Below are positions 1 to 7,770 of a DNA stretch of 14,073 bases, in pieces. The DNA is taken from assembly GCA_949511925.1 (NCBI GenBank), contig CATEYX010000141.1, positions 1-14,073 on the forward strand, written 5' to 3'. Position numbers and translations under genes: made by a program. Source of the DNA: Cryomorphaceae bacterium (GTDB taxonomy: Bacteria > Bacteroidota > Bacteroidia > Flavobacteriales > BACL11). Each line of letters opens with the position of its first letter. Within the stretch, counting starts at the first letter, position 1. The notes under the pieces are model-generated. The model was not told the origin of the DNA. It saw only the letters and a list, made by a program, of their open reading frames with translations, and ran no database searches.

Positions 1-206
1 TATAAAGAACACATACCACAAATACCTTCGCGACAATCATGATCAAATGAAACTGGCTCAATGTTCTGATTTATGAGTTGTTCATTAAGGATATCTAGCA
101 TTTCTAAAAAAGAAGAATTTTCTGAAATTCCAGTGACGTTATAATCTACCAAACGACCTTTATCTTTTCTGTTCTTCTGTCTCCAAACTTTTAGTTTTAA
201 ATCCAT
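1..206 (-). CDS. sdhB: Succinate dehydrogenase/fumarate reductase iron-sulfur subunit, N-terminal part (cut by window edge)
   Basis: Iron-sulfur subunit of complex II, which passes electrons from the FAD of SdhA to the quinone site in SdhC. Only the first 68 codons are visible; the gene continues beyond position 1. The translation starts MDLKLKVWRQ and ends in CREGICGMCS, with C58, C63 and C66 in the C-x4-C-x2-C arrangement of the plant-type [2Fe-2S] ligands. The fourth ligand and the [3Fe-4S]/[4Fe-4S] domain lie outside the window. The ATG at 206-204 follows the sdhA stop by only 5 nt, so the two are surely co-transcribed. It is too short and truncated to judge for damage, but the visible frame is intact. 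Confidence 0.93.
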   Translation of the reverse strand, partial: MDLKLKVWRQKNRKDKGRLVDYNVTGISENSSFLEMLDILNEQLINQNIEPVSFDHDCREGICGMCSL

Positions 207-211
207 AACTA

Positions 212-2290
212 TTATTTATAACTTCTTTGCTTTAATTCAATATCATTAAATTCTAAATGCTCTTTATGTAAAATTGCCTCAGAAGGCTCTTTATTAAATT
301 CCCAGGCAGAAACATATGAGTAATCTTTATCATCACGCTTTGCCTCCCCTTTTTGTAAGCCATCCACCTCAATAGATTCTTCTCTAAAATGACCTCCACA
401 TGATTCGTTTCTATTTAAAGCATCTTTAGCAAATAACTCCCCTAGTTCTAATAAATCTGAAACTCTACCAGCCTTTTCTAACTCTGGATTTAAAGAGTTT
501 CTATCACCAAGAATTCTTACGTCTTTCCAGAATTCTTCTTTAATTAATTTTATTTCTTTTATGGCAGTTTTTAATCCCTTTTCATTTCTAGACATCCCAA
601 CATACTCCCACATAATTTTACCTAATCTCTTATGAAAATAATCTGGAGATTTCGTGCCTTTGATACTCAATAGCTTTTCTAACTTATCGGTTACATTCTT
701 TTCTGCAAAATCAAACTCCTCTGAATTAATTGAAATTGGTCCTGTTCTAATATCTTCTGAAAGATAGTCACCAATAGTATATGGCAATACAAAATACCCA
801 TCTGCCAAGCCTTGCATTAAAGCTGAAGCTCCTAATCTATTTGCCCCATGATCTGAAAAGTTTGCTTCACCAATACAATAACATCCAGGAACTGTTGTCA
901 TTAAATTATAATCTACCCAAACTCCACCCATTGTATAATGCACAGCAGGGTATATCATCATTGGTGTTTTATATGGATTCTCTGCTACTATCTTTTCGTA
1001 CATTTGAAATAAATTACCGTATTTAGATTCAACAATTTTCTCGCCTAAACTTGTTATCTCTAAATTTGAAGGATTTTTAATTCTAGCAATGGCCGCTTCC
1101 TGCTTTCCATATCTTTCAATGGCAGAAGAAAAATCTAAATATACTGCTTCCTCTGTTTTATTTACTCCAAAACCCGCATCTATTCTTTCTTTTGCTGCTC
1201 TAGAAGCAACATCTCTTGGAACTAAATTACCAAATGCAGGGTATCTTCTTTCCAAATAATAATCTCTATTTTCCTCTAAAATTTCAGTTGGCATTAACTT
1301 TCCAGCTCTGATTAACCTAACATCCTCAATATTTTTTGGCACCCAGATTCTTCCGTCATTTCTTAACGACTCGGACATTAATGTTAACTTGGCTTGATTA
1401 TCACCACTTCTGGGAATGCATGTTGGATGAATCTGTGTGTAACAGGGGTTAGCAAAAAAGGCCCCTTTTTTATGTATTTTCCAAGCAGCCGTCACATTAG
1501 ATCCCATTGCGTTAGTTGATAGAAAAAACACATTTCCATACCCTCCGCTAGCAATTACAACTGCATGAGCTGAATGTCTTTCTATTTCTCCTGTCTCTAA
1601 GTTTCTTGCAATAATACCTCTAGCCTTTCCTTCAACTTTAACTAAATCTAACATCTCATGTCTGTTGTAAGGTGTAATTTTTCCCTTACCAATTTGTCTA
1701 TTAACTGCTGAATAGGCCCCCAATAATAACTGCTGACCGGTCTGACCCTTAGCGTAAAAGGTTCTGGAAACTAAAACACCTCCAAATGATCGATTATCTA
1801 AAAGTCCACCATAATCGCGCCCAAACGGCACACCTTGAGCAACACATTGATCGATAATGTTAGTTGATACTTCAGCTAACCTATGCACGTTAGATTCTCT
1901 ACTTCTATAATCACCTCCCTTAACCGTATCATAAAAAAGTCTATGAACTGAATCACCATCATTTTGATAGTTTTTTGCTGCATTAATACCTCCTTGAGCT
2001 GCAATAGAATGAGCTCTTCTTGGAGAATCTTGGTAGCAAAAGGTTTTAACGTTATAGCCCATTTCCGCTAAAGAAGCAGCTGCGGAACTACCAGCTAGTC
2101 CTGTTCCAACAACAATTATGTCAATATTTCTCTTGTTAGCTGGGTTTACTAAATTTATACTATTCTTATGATTGGTCCATTTTGAAGAAATGGGTCCGCT
2201 CGGAGATTTAGAAATAAGTTTATCAGAACTTATTTTTGATAAATTTTGGTTTTCTTTTTCACTAAGGGTATCTAAAGTTTTATTTTTCAA
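212..2290 (-). CDS. sdhA: Succinate dehydrogenase/fumarate reductase flavoprotein subunit
   Basis: Catalytic FAD subunit of complex II, oxidising succinate to fumarate at the inner face of the cytoplasmic membrane. With the start used here it has 692 residues. Visible motifs are the dinucleotide-binding GTGLAG (62-67), the RRAHSIAAQGG segment whose H94 should carry the covalent FAD, IHPT (H288), SLRNDGR (R310), HYTMGG (H451) and NRLGAS (R485), all matching known substrate-site positions of the family. The start is unusual: the codon at 2290-2288 is TTG, a TGA in the same frame lies two codons upstream, and the first in-frame ATG is M77, inside the FAD fold. The family homology I recognise begins near residue 23 (DKLISKSPSGP), so about 20 N-terminal residues look extra. 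It lies 16 nt after the sdhC stop and 5 nt before sdhB. Confidence 0.96.
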   Translation of the reverse strand: MKNKTLDTLSEKENQNLSKISSDKLISKSPSGPISSKWTNHKNSINLVNPANKRNIDIIVVGTGLAGSSAAASLAEMGYNVKTFCYQDSPRRAHSIAAQGGINAAKNYQNDGDSVHRLFYDTVKGGDYRSRESNVHRLAEVSTNIIDQCVAQGVPFGRDYGGLLDNRSFGGVLVSRTFYAKGQTGQQLLLGAYSAVNRQIGKGKITPYNRHEMLDLVKVEGKARGIIARNLETGEIERHSAHAVVIASGGYGNVFFLSTNAMGSNVTAAWKIHKKGAFFANPCYTQIHPTCIPRSGDNQAKLTLMSESLRNDGRIWVPKNIEDVRLIRAGKLMPTEILEENRDYYLERRYPAFGNLVPRDVASRAAKERIDAGFGVNKTEEAVYLDFSSAIERYGKQEAAIARIKNPSNLEITSLGEKIVESKYGNLFQMYEKIVAENPYKTPMMIYPAVHYTMGGVWVDYNLMTTVPGCYCIGEANFSDHGANRLGASALMQGLADGYFVLPYTIGDYLSEDIRTGPISINSEEFDFAEKNVTDKLEKLLSIKGTKSPDYFHKRLGKIMWEYVGMSRNEKGLKTAIKEIKLIKEEFWKDVRILGDRNSLNPELEKAGRVSDLLELGELFAKDALNRNESCGGHFREESIEVDGLQKGEAKRDDKDYSYVSAWEFNKEPSEAILHKEHLEFNDIELKQRSYK

Positions 2291-2306
2291 AATTCAGTTT
2301 TTGGTG

Positions 2307-2990
2307 TTATATTATATAATTTATATAATGAAATAATGCTATAAATATGAAGCCAAATGGTATTGCAATTGCGTAGATATTACTTACTGATTTGATAACT
2401 GGAGTGTACTTGTTTGAGTTAAATCCTGCAGACTGAAATGCAGACTGAAAGCCATGAAGTAGATGGAGTGACAGAAATATAAATGATATACAATAAATAA
2501 TAACCCTCCAAAGATCATGAAATTTATGATTAAGCTCTTCCCAATACCTATATTCTCCATCATGTAATCCCGTCCAATCACCCTTAATAAACTTAGTGTT
2601 AATTTCAGGAAACCAAAAATCATAAAAATGGAGGCCTAAAAAGAGAAAAATCATCAAGCCTGAAATAATCATATTTCTACTCATCCAATTTGAGTTAGCA
2701 GACGGCTTATCCATTGCGTATTTTATAGGACGAGCTTTGTTATTTTTAAAGTCAAGATAAATACCCATAAATAAATGAAACATAAATCCTAGAATTAATA
2801 TAGGCTGAAGCACAAATTGAATTAGAGGATTAGTACCCATAAAATGAGAAACCTCATTAAACAAATCACCATCAATTACAGATAACAAGTTAATGGAAAA
2901 ATGTTGTAATAAAAAAAACATTAAAAAGAAACCTGATAAAGCCATTAAGACTTTCCTTCCAATTGACGAGCTAGATATATTTTGAGCCAT
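2307..2990 (-). CDS. sdhC: Succinate dehydrogenase cytochrome b subunit, b558 family
   Basis: Membrane anchor of complex II that binds haem b and the menaquinone site. It is a single 227-residue polypeptide, as in the b558 (B. subtilis/Wolinella-like) type, rather than separate SdhC and SdhD chains. Hydrophobic helices lie at about 13-37, 56-79, 106-126, 160-181 and 203-223, giving five membrane segments. Histidines within or at the ends of helices (H30, H72, H121, H176, H179) are the candidate axial ligands for two haems; which of the last two serves is not decidable by eye. The ATG at 2990-2988 is the first gene of the sdhCAB operon and is preceded by a -7 type box at 3016-3009. The length and order fit Bacteroidota operons. 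Confidence 0.95.
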   Translation of the reverse strand: MAQNISSSSIGRKVLMALSGFFLMFFLLQHFSINLLSVIDGDLFNEVSHFMGTNPLIQFVLQPILILGFMFHLFMGIYLDFKNNKARPIKYAMDKPSANSNWMSRNMIISGLMIFLFLGLHFYDFWFPEINTKFIKGDWTGLHDGEYRYWEELNHKFHDLWRVIIYCISFIFLSLHLLHGFQSAFQSAGFNSNKYTPVIKSVSNIYAIAIPFGFIFIALFHYINYII

Positions 2991-3008
2991 TTAAATAAAT
3001 AATTATCG

Positions 3009-3016
3009 CAAAGATA
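3009..3016 (-). promoter_or_regulatory. -7 promoter box for sdhCAB
   Basis: Read on the minus strand this is TATCTTTG, a full match to the Bacteroidota primary sigma -7 consensus TAnnTTTG. It ends 18 nt before the sdhC ATG, a sensible leader length. No good -33 TTG element is visible about 19-21 nt upstream, only a T-run. Confidence 0.6.
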
Positions 3017-3091
3017 ATGTAGAATTTTAAAAATGCACACTAATTGCTTCATAAAGTTTTAATTAATATTCATCAGCAATTAATAATTTAA

Positions 3092-3099
3092 TACTTTTG
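3092..3099 (+). promoter_or_regulatory. -7 promoter box for the Xaa-Pro aminopeptidase gene
   Basis: TACTTTTG matches TAnnTTTG and ends 22 nt before the ATG at 3122. It is divergent from the sdhC promoter within the same 131-bp intergenic region. No convincing -33 TTG is seen at the expected distance. Confidence 0.55.
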
Positions 3100-3121
3100 A
3101 TTATATTTTTAAAACACAACA

Positions 3122-4411
3122 ATGAAATACTTACCAATTGATAGCCAATTATTTATTAATAATAGAAAAAACTTATCGATAAGATTAAAAGCTAATGAAT
3201 TAGCTGTTTTTAATGCAAACGATGTAATGCCTACAAATGCAGACGGAACGATGCCTTTTAAGCAAAATAGTGATTTTTTTTGGTTAAGTGGCGTGGATCA
3301 AGAGGAAAGTGTGCTAATTATTTTTCCTGATCATCCAGTTGAGTCGCAAAGAGAAATTCTCTTTTTAAAGGAAACTAATGAGCACATTGCAATTTGGGAA
3401 GGGGCAAAACTTACTAAAGAAGGCGCACTAAAAACTGCTGGAATAAAAACAGTTTATTGGCTTAATGAATTAGAAGGAAAGCTAGATGAATTAATTAGAA
3501 AATGTAATGGTATTTACTTAAATAAAAATATTCATAGTCGTTCTGCATCTTCTGTTGAAACTAGAGATGATCGATTTAGAAAAATGATTGCAAATAAGTT
3601 TACGGAAACAACAATACATGAAGTAGCACCAATCATGCATGAGCTAAGAGCTATTAAATCAGACTTTGAAATAAAACTAATGCAAAATGCATGTGATATT
3701 ACTGAAAAAGGACTGAGAAGAATACTTCCATTTATTAAACCAGAAGTCATGGAATATGAAATTGAAGCAGAATTAATGCATGAATTTTTAAAAAATCGAT
3801 CTAATGGTTTTGCTTACCAACCTATTATTGGATCAGGAGTAGACTCTTGTGTATTGCATTATATTGACAACAACAAAGCCTGTAAGGATGGTGATATTTT
3901 ACTAATGGACTTTGGAGCTGAATACGCTAATTATGCTTCTGATTTAACAAGAACAATTCCAGTAAACGGAAAGTTCACAAACAGACAAAAGGCGGTTTAT
4001 AATTCAGTATTACATGTAATGAAAGAGGCAACTAATATGTTACGCTCCGGCACTATATTTAAGGAATACAATACAGAAATTGGGAGAATAATGGAATTAG
4101 AACTTATTAAATTAGGACTATTAGATAAACATGATGTACAAAAGCAAGATGCTAAGAAACCGTTATTTAAGCAATATTTTATGCATGGAACATCCCATTA
4201 TTTAGGATTGGATGTACATGATGTAGGTGATTTTGGCTGGCCAATGAAAGAGGGGATGGTGTTTACTTGCGAGCCTGGGATATACATTTTAGAAGAGGAA
4301 TTAGGAATACGGTTAGAAAATGATATTTTAGTTACAGCAAACGGACCTGATGATTTGATGAAGAATATACCAATTGAAGCAGAAGAAATTGAACACTTAA
4401 TGAATAGCTAA
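3122..4411 (+). CDS. pepP: Xaa-Pro aminopeptidase, M24B family metallopeptidase (PepP-like)
   Basis: Cytosolic dinuclear metal (usually Mn) peptidase that removes an N-terminal residue preceding proline. At 429 residues it has the usual two parts: a creatinase/AMP_N-type N-terminal domain (about 1-160, with the NSDFFWLSG stretch) and a pita-bread catalytic domain (about 175-429). All five expected metal ligands are present: D263 (MDFGAEYA), D274 (SDLTRT), H359 (HGTSHYLGLDVHD), E384 (CEPGIYI) and E399 (IRLEND). H355 and H366 fit the second-shell histidines of the E. coli enzyme. No signal peptide is seen. The ATG at 3122 follows an A-rich leader (acacaaca). It stands alone as a transcription unit, divergent from sdhC and convergent with the T9SS-cargo gene 21 nt downstream. 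Confidence 0.93.
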   Translation: MKYLPIDSQLFINNRKNLSIRLKANELAVFNANDVMPTNADGTMPFKQNSDFFWLSGVDQEESVLIIFPDHPVESQREILFLKETNEHIAIWEGAKLTKEGALKTAGIKTVYWLNELEGKLDELIRKCNGIYLNKNIHSRSASSVETRDDRFRKMIANKFTETTIHEVAPIMHELRAIKSDFEIKLMQNACDITEKGLRRILPFIKPEVMEYEIEAELMHEFLKNRSNGFAYQPIIGSGVDSCVLHYIDNNKACKDGDILLMDFGAEYANYASDLTRTIPVNGKFTNRQKAVYNSVLHVMKEATNMLRSGTIFKEYNTEIGRIMELELIKLGLLDKHDVQKQDAKKPLFKQYFMHGTSHYLGLDVHDVGDFGWPMKEGMVFTCEPGIYILEEELGIRLENDILVTANGPDDLMKNIPIEAEEIEHLMNS

Positions 4412-4432
4412 ATCTTAGCCACTCAGTAAGAA

Positions 4433-5122
4433 TTAATGTTGAATTTGCAATGTATTTTGCAATGAGGTTCCGTCCTCAAATTGAGCATTAATTAAATACA
4501 TACCGTTTTTAAAACTTGATGTATTTAACATGTTATTCTCAATAAAAAAAGCATTTAACTCTCTACCTAGTAGGTCAAAAATTTGTATCTCACAAATATT
4601 TTTAACTCCATCAAAACTAATTTGATTATTAGCAGGGATAGGGAAGAATTGTAATTTATTACTAAGTTCATTAACAGACGAAACTATTGCAGGACCCTGC
4701 ACATAAACATTTTTATACTCATGCTGAGTTGATTGATTAATAGGAGTTGAAACTTTAGGCCATATTACTACAATATTATCTCCTAAAAGATAATTCTGTT
4801 GAGAGACTATTTCATAAATAAATCCAGGAGAAAACTGAACGCTATCATTAGGGAAAATAAAATTAGGCCCTTGACCTCCAATCGTTCTGACATTTGTTAA
4901 TCCTTGAACTTGAGAATAATTAGCAGTTTCCAACAAGATATTCTCAGCCAAAACATCACCTCCTGCATTTACAACCCAACAAGAATAATATACTGTATCT
5001 CCTAGAGAAATTGTGTCTGGGAACTGAATACCATTAGCTCCGAAAGTAACCGAAATACCTTGTCCGTTTACACTTACAGATGCTAATAAAAATAGGCTAA
5101 ATATTATTTTTCTGATTTCCAT
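4433..5122 (-). CDS. Small secreted protein with T9SS type A C-terminal sorting domain
   Basis: Probably an exported, surface-attached or released protein of unknown function. The start chosen is the ATG at 5122-5120 (229 residues, MEIRKIIFSL); the longer open frame begins at a TTG and adds only five residues. Residues 1-20 form a signal peptide (KK/R-like charge, hydrophobic core FSLFLLASVSV, likely cleavage near G20-Q21). Residues about 22-145 look like one beta-sandwich of Ig/CARDB type (SLGDTVYYSCWVVNAGG). Residues about 155-229 match the type A sorting domain: FFPIPANN, IQIFDLLGREL and SFKNGMYLINAQ correspond to the conserved P-x-P-x-x, DLxG and L-x-x-G-x-Y-x-I motifs. That tail directs proteins through the type IX system and is usually removed. 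The cargo is unusually short, with a single domain and no recognisable enzyme motif. Confidence 0.85.
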   Translation of the reverse strand: MEIRKIIFSLFLLASVSVNGQGISVTFGANGIQFPDTISLGDTVYYSCWVVNAGGDVLAENILLETANYSQVQGLTNVRTIGGQGPNFIFPNDSVQFSPGFIYEIVSQQNYLLGDNIVVIWPKVSTPINQSTQHEYKNVYVQGPAIVSSVNELSNKLQFFPIPANNQISFDGVKNICEIQIFDLLGRELNAFFIENNMLNTSSFKNGMYLINAQFEDGTSLQNTLQIQH

Positions 5123-5126
5123 ATTA

Positions 5127-5134
5127 CAAATATA
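5127..5134 (-). promoter_or_regulatory. -7 promoter box for the T9SS-cargo gene
   Basis: Minus-strand TATATTTG matches TAnnTTTG. It ends only 4 nt before the ATG at 5122, so if used it would give a transcript starting at or within a few bases of the start codon. It also argues against the upstream TTG start, which would lie upstream of the transcript. Confidence 0.4.
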
Positions 5135-5180
5135 CAAAGAATTACTAGAACTTTACATAGTGAATCTATTACTTTATGTA

Positions 5181-5188
5181 TATCTTAG
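5181..5188 (+). promoter_or_regulatory. Possible -7 promoter box for the TPR-like protein gene
   Basis: TATCTTAG matches TAnnTTTG at five of the six fixed positions and ends 17 nt before the ATG at 5206. It overlaps the first codons of the longer possible frame (ATG at 5176), which therefore would not be fully transcribed. Confidence 0.35.
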
Positions 5189-5205
5189 CCGTTCAAAGTA
5201 ACAAA

Positions 5206-6660
5206 ATGAACATTTTATTCAAAATTATAAATTCCTTAAATAAAGAGGAAAGTCGCTTTTATAAGCTCTTTGCAGGGCGTACTAGTATTGGGAATGTTCG
5301 TAAAGATATCCTTTTGTTTGATTTTATTAAACAAAATGGAGAAGATTATGATGAGCAAATAATTTCAGAAGAACTTTACCAAGACAATAAAAATAGTTTT
5401 TATCAGCTTAAAAATAGGTTATATAAAGACTTAAACAAAAGCATGATGCTACAACACATGGGGAAGGAAAAAGATATTTTTATCCTTCATTTTGTGTTGC
5501 TTTCAAGAGTATATAAAAGGAAAGGGAAAGTAGAGCTTTCCTTTCATTATTTGAAAAAAGCTGAAAAAGAAGCTGAAAACATTGAAGCCTTTGAATTGCT
5601 TTCAATTATTTATTCTGAAATACTCACGCTTTCTTATGATATGGTTTCAGTAAATGTTGAGGAATATATTGAAAAGAAGAGAAATAATAATGAGCGATTG
5701 AGCTGGGACCAAGAAATGGATTTGTTATTGGCTGCAGTATTGTATAGAATTAAGACTGCTCAGAATTTTTCAAAAAATGACGAATCTGTAAATGAAATCC
5801 TTCAAAAAACATTAGATAATTATTCTAAAAATAAAAAAATTCCAAAAAGTCCCAAGTTTAGAATTAAGGTTTATCAAGTGGTTAGTAGAATATTATTACA
5901 ACAACATGATTTTGATGCTTTAGAAGAATACCTTGTTCATACTTACAAGGAATTTACAAAAGATAAGATGTTTACAAAATCAAATCATGAGCAGAAATTA
6001 ACTATGCTTGCTTACCTAACAAATTGTTTATTTAAAACTCATAAATATAAACAATCCTTAGCGTATGCCGAAATCCTTAAAAGTAGCATGAATGAATATG
6101 CAGGTTTCCTAAAAGACAAATATCTATTCTACTACTACAATTCACTTGTTATAAATTATTCATTATCTGATAAAAACAAGGCATTAGAGGTGCTAAAAGA
6201 AGCAAAGAATAATGATGTTATTCAAAACCTACCTACATTCTCGGCATTTATTTATTTGAATACCGCTCTTATTTATTACGATCAAGAAAAGCTTTCGTTA
6301 TCCGCAAAAAATTTATCTCGCCTTATGTTGCAGGATGATTTTGTAAATATTGGGAAATCATTTCAACTTAAAATTCATATTGCAGAGCTGATTGTTCGTT
6401 ATGACTTAAATCAAACTGATGTTATTGATTCTAAAATAAAACACATAAAAAAATCATATAAGATTTTACTTAAAGATGCTAATTTCAATAGAGATAAACA
6501 GCTTATTGAAATTATTGATTCATTAATTTACTGCAACAACTTAGCAACTGACAAAAAACTCTTAAAGAAAATTACCACTTTAAGTGTTGTCATTACTGAT
6601 GAACAAGCTGATGATATTGATGTTATTAATTACAATATCTGGCTAAAGAATCTTATTTAA
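5206..6660 (+). CDS. Uncharacterised all-helical TPR-like protein
   Basis: Not assignable to a known function. I chose the ATG at 5206 (484 residues, MNILFKIINSLNKEESRFYKLF) over the in-frame ATG at 5176, because a -7-like box lies between them and the extra ten residues look non-conserved. The opening, with a short helix followed by L-x-K-x-E-x-R-F-x-K-L-F, resembles a group of hypothetical Bacteroidota proteins of about 480-520 residues that I recall but cannot name. The rest is predicted almost wholly helical and lysine-rich. Stretches around 94-126 (LSRVYKRKGKVELSFHYLKKAE), 266-296 and 344-376 have the small/large residue spacing of tetratricopeptide helices. There is no signal peptide or membrane segment, so it is probably cytoplasmic and may be a protein-binding scaffold. 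It is a lone gene, divergent from the T9SS cargo and convergent with thiL. Confidence 0.75.
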   Translation: MNILFKIINSLNKEESRFYKLFAGRTSIGNVRKDILLFDFIKQNGEDYDEQIISEELYQDNKNSFYQLKNRLYKDLNKSMMLQHMGKEKDIFILHFVLLSRVYKRKGKVELSFHYLKKAEKEAENIEAFELLSIIYSEILTLSYDMVSVNVEEYIEKKRNNNERLSWDQEMDLLLAAVLYRIKTAQNFSKNDESVNEILQKTLDNYSKNKKIPKSPKFRIKVYQVVSRILLQQHDFDALEEYLVHTYKEFTKDKMFTKSNHEQKLTMLAYLTNCLFKTHKYKQSLAYAEILKSSMNEYAGFLKDKYLFYYYNSLVINYSLSDKNKALEVLKEAKNNDVIQNLPTFSAFIYLNTALIYYDQEKLSLSAKNLSRLMLQDDFVNIGKSFQLKIHIAELIVRYDLNQTDVIDSKIKHIKKSYKILLKDANFNRDKQLIEIIDSLIYCNNLATDKKLLKKITTLSVVITDEQADDIDVINYNIWLKNLI

Positions 6661-6682
6661 ATAAAATATTCTTAGCCTTCAT

Positions 6683-7735
6683 CTATTTTTTCATTGCATC
6701 CCAACCCTGCGCTGTAAGAGGATGTGAGGTCCCATCATTTGCAATAAAATTATTTCCTTCACTAGTATCTGTAACATAACCAACAATGGTAAAATCTGCA
6801 TCTTTCTTAAATTTATCATAATGCTCTTGACTAACTGTAAATAACAATTCATAATCTTCCCCACCACTTAAGGCGCAAACAATAGGGTTCATGTTGAATT
6901 CATTTGCTAAATTCATAGTTGTATAATCAACGGGTATTTTATCTTCATGAATAGTAATTCCTACTTTTGATGATTTTGCTAAATGCAAAACTTCAGAAGA
7001 AAGACCATCAGAAATATCTATCATTGAAGTAGGAATAATATCCAAATCCTTTAAGATTTTAATATACTTAACTCCTGCTTCTGGTTTTAGTTGCCTTCTT
7101 AACACATAGTCATTTCCTGTCAAGTCAGGTTGCATAGTTGGGTTTTCTTGAAACAACTCTTTTTCTCTGTTAAGAAGTTGTAAACCTAAATAAGCTGCTC
7201 CCAAATCTCCAGTACAAATTACTAAATCATTTACTTTGGCGCCACTTCTATATACTACATTTTCTTTTTCAACCTCACCAAGTACTGTAACACTTATAAT
7301 TAAACCGGATGTTGAAGAAGTAGTATCACCACCTACTAAATCTACTCCATAATGTTCACAAGCCAAATATATTCCTGCATACAATTCATCCATAGCTTCA
7401 ACAGTAAAACGGTTACTCATTGCCAAGCCTAATGTTATTTGTTTTGCATTACCATTCATAGCGCAAATATCAGATACATTAACAGCAACTGACTTATATC
7501 CCAAATGTTTCAAAGGCATATACGCTAAATCAAAGTGAACTCCTTCTACTAATAAATCAGTACTCACTAATTGATATTTATCACCCATATCAATAACTGC
7601 AGAATCGTCTCCAACTCCTTTTATAGTATTTTCATTTTTTAACTTAATGTTTTTAGTTAAATGGTCAATTAAACCAAACTCTCCTAATTTCGAAATTGGA
7701 GTAGTATTTGTACCTTTATCTTCAAGTAAACTCAT
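6683..7735 (-). CDS. thiL: Thiamine-monophosphate kinase
   Basis: Phosphorylates thiamine monophosphate with ATP to thiamine diphosphate, the last step of thiamine cofactor synthesis, in the cytosol. The ATG at 7735-7733 gives 350 residues, the family's usual size, with the typical opening SKLGEFGLIDHLTK; an in-frame ATG at 7765 would add ten residues but lies upstream of the likely promoter box. Conserved PurM-like motifs follow in order: VGDDSAV (41-47), STDLLVEGVHFD (58-69), NVSDICAMN (86-94), VGGDTT (134-139), DISDGL (240-245) and SGGEDYELLF (290-299). The aspartates in these motifs bind Mg and the phosphates. The frame is intact. The gene is divergent from the suf operon and shares a 70-bp intergenic region with it. 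No TPP riboswitch-like leader is possible in that short space. Confidence 0.95.
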   Translation of the reverse strand: MSLLEDKGTNTTPISKLGEFGLIDHLTKNIKLKNENTIKGVGDDSAVIDMGDKYQLVSTDLLVEGVHFDLAYMPLKHLGYKSVAVNVSDICAMNGNAKQITLGLAMSNRFTVEAMDELYAGIYLACEHYGVDLVGGDTTSSTSGLIISVTVLGEVEKENVVYRSGAKVNDLVICTGDLGAAYLGLQLLNREKELFQENPTMQPDLTGNDYVLRRQLKPEAGVKYIKILKDLDIIPTSMIDISDGLSSEVLHLAKSSKVGITIHEDKIPVDYTTMNLANEFNMNPIVCALSGGEDYELLFTVSQEHYDKFKKDADFTIVGYVTDTSEGNNFIANDGTSHPLTAQGWDAMKK

Positions 7736-7740
7736 GTTGG

Positions 7741-7748
7741 CAAAGATA
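7741..7748 (-). promoter_or_regulatory. -7 promoter box for thiL
   Basis: Minus-strand TATCTTTG is a full match to TAnnTTTG. It ends 5 nt before the ATG at 7735, so the transcript would have almost no leader. The alternative thiL ATG at 7765 lies upstream of the box, which supports the shorter protein. Confidence 0.5.
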
Positions 7749-7752
7749 GGTT

Positions 7753-7768
7753 TAAATGATATCATTTA
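7753..7768. promoter_or_regulatory. 16-bp perfect palindrome, candidate operator between thiL and the suf operon
   Basis: TAAATGATATCATTTA is identical to its reverse complement. It lies between the outward-facing -7 boxes of thiL (7741-7748) and the suf operon (7771-7778), two bases from the latter and four from the former, in the spacer where a bound dimer would block polymerase. The half-site AAATGAT is loosely like those of Fur/DtxR-type repressors, but no regulator gene is in the window and the identity is only a guess. Confidence 0.4.
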
Positions 7769-7770
7769 TG

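Noticed and set aside
781..1026. 81-residue open frame antisense to sdhA
   Set aside because: It has no recognisable domain and no promoter, and lies entirely within the strongly conserved sdhA coding region on the other strand.
4407..4419. Hairpin GCTAA-ATC-TTAGC at the end of the aminopeptidase gene as a terminator
   Set aside because: The stem is only 5 bp, overlaps the stop codon and has no T-run after it; not supportable as a terminator.
6650..6673. AT-only inverted repeat between the TPR-like gene and thiL
   Set aside because: The symmetric core TTATTTAAATAA has no G-C pairs and ordinary AT-rich sequence would produce it by chance.
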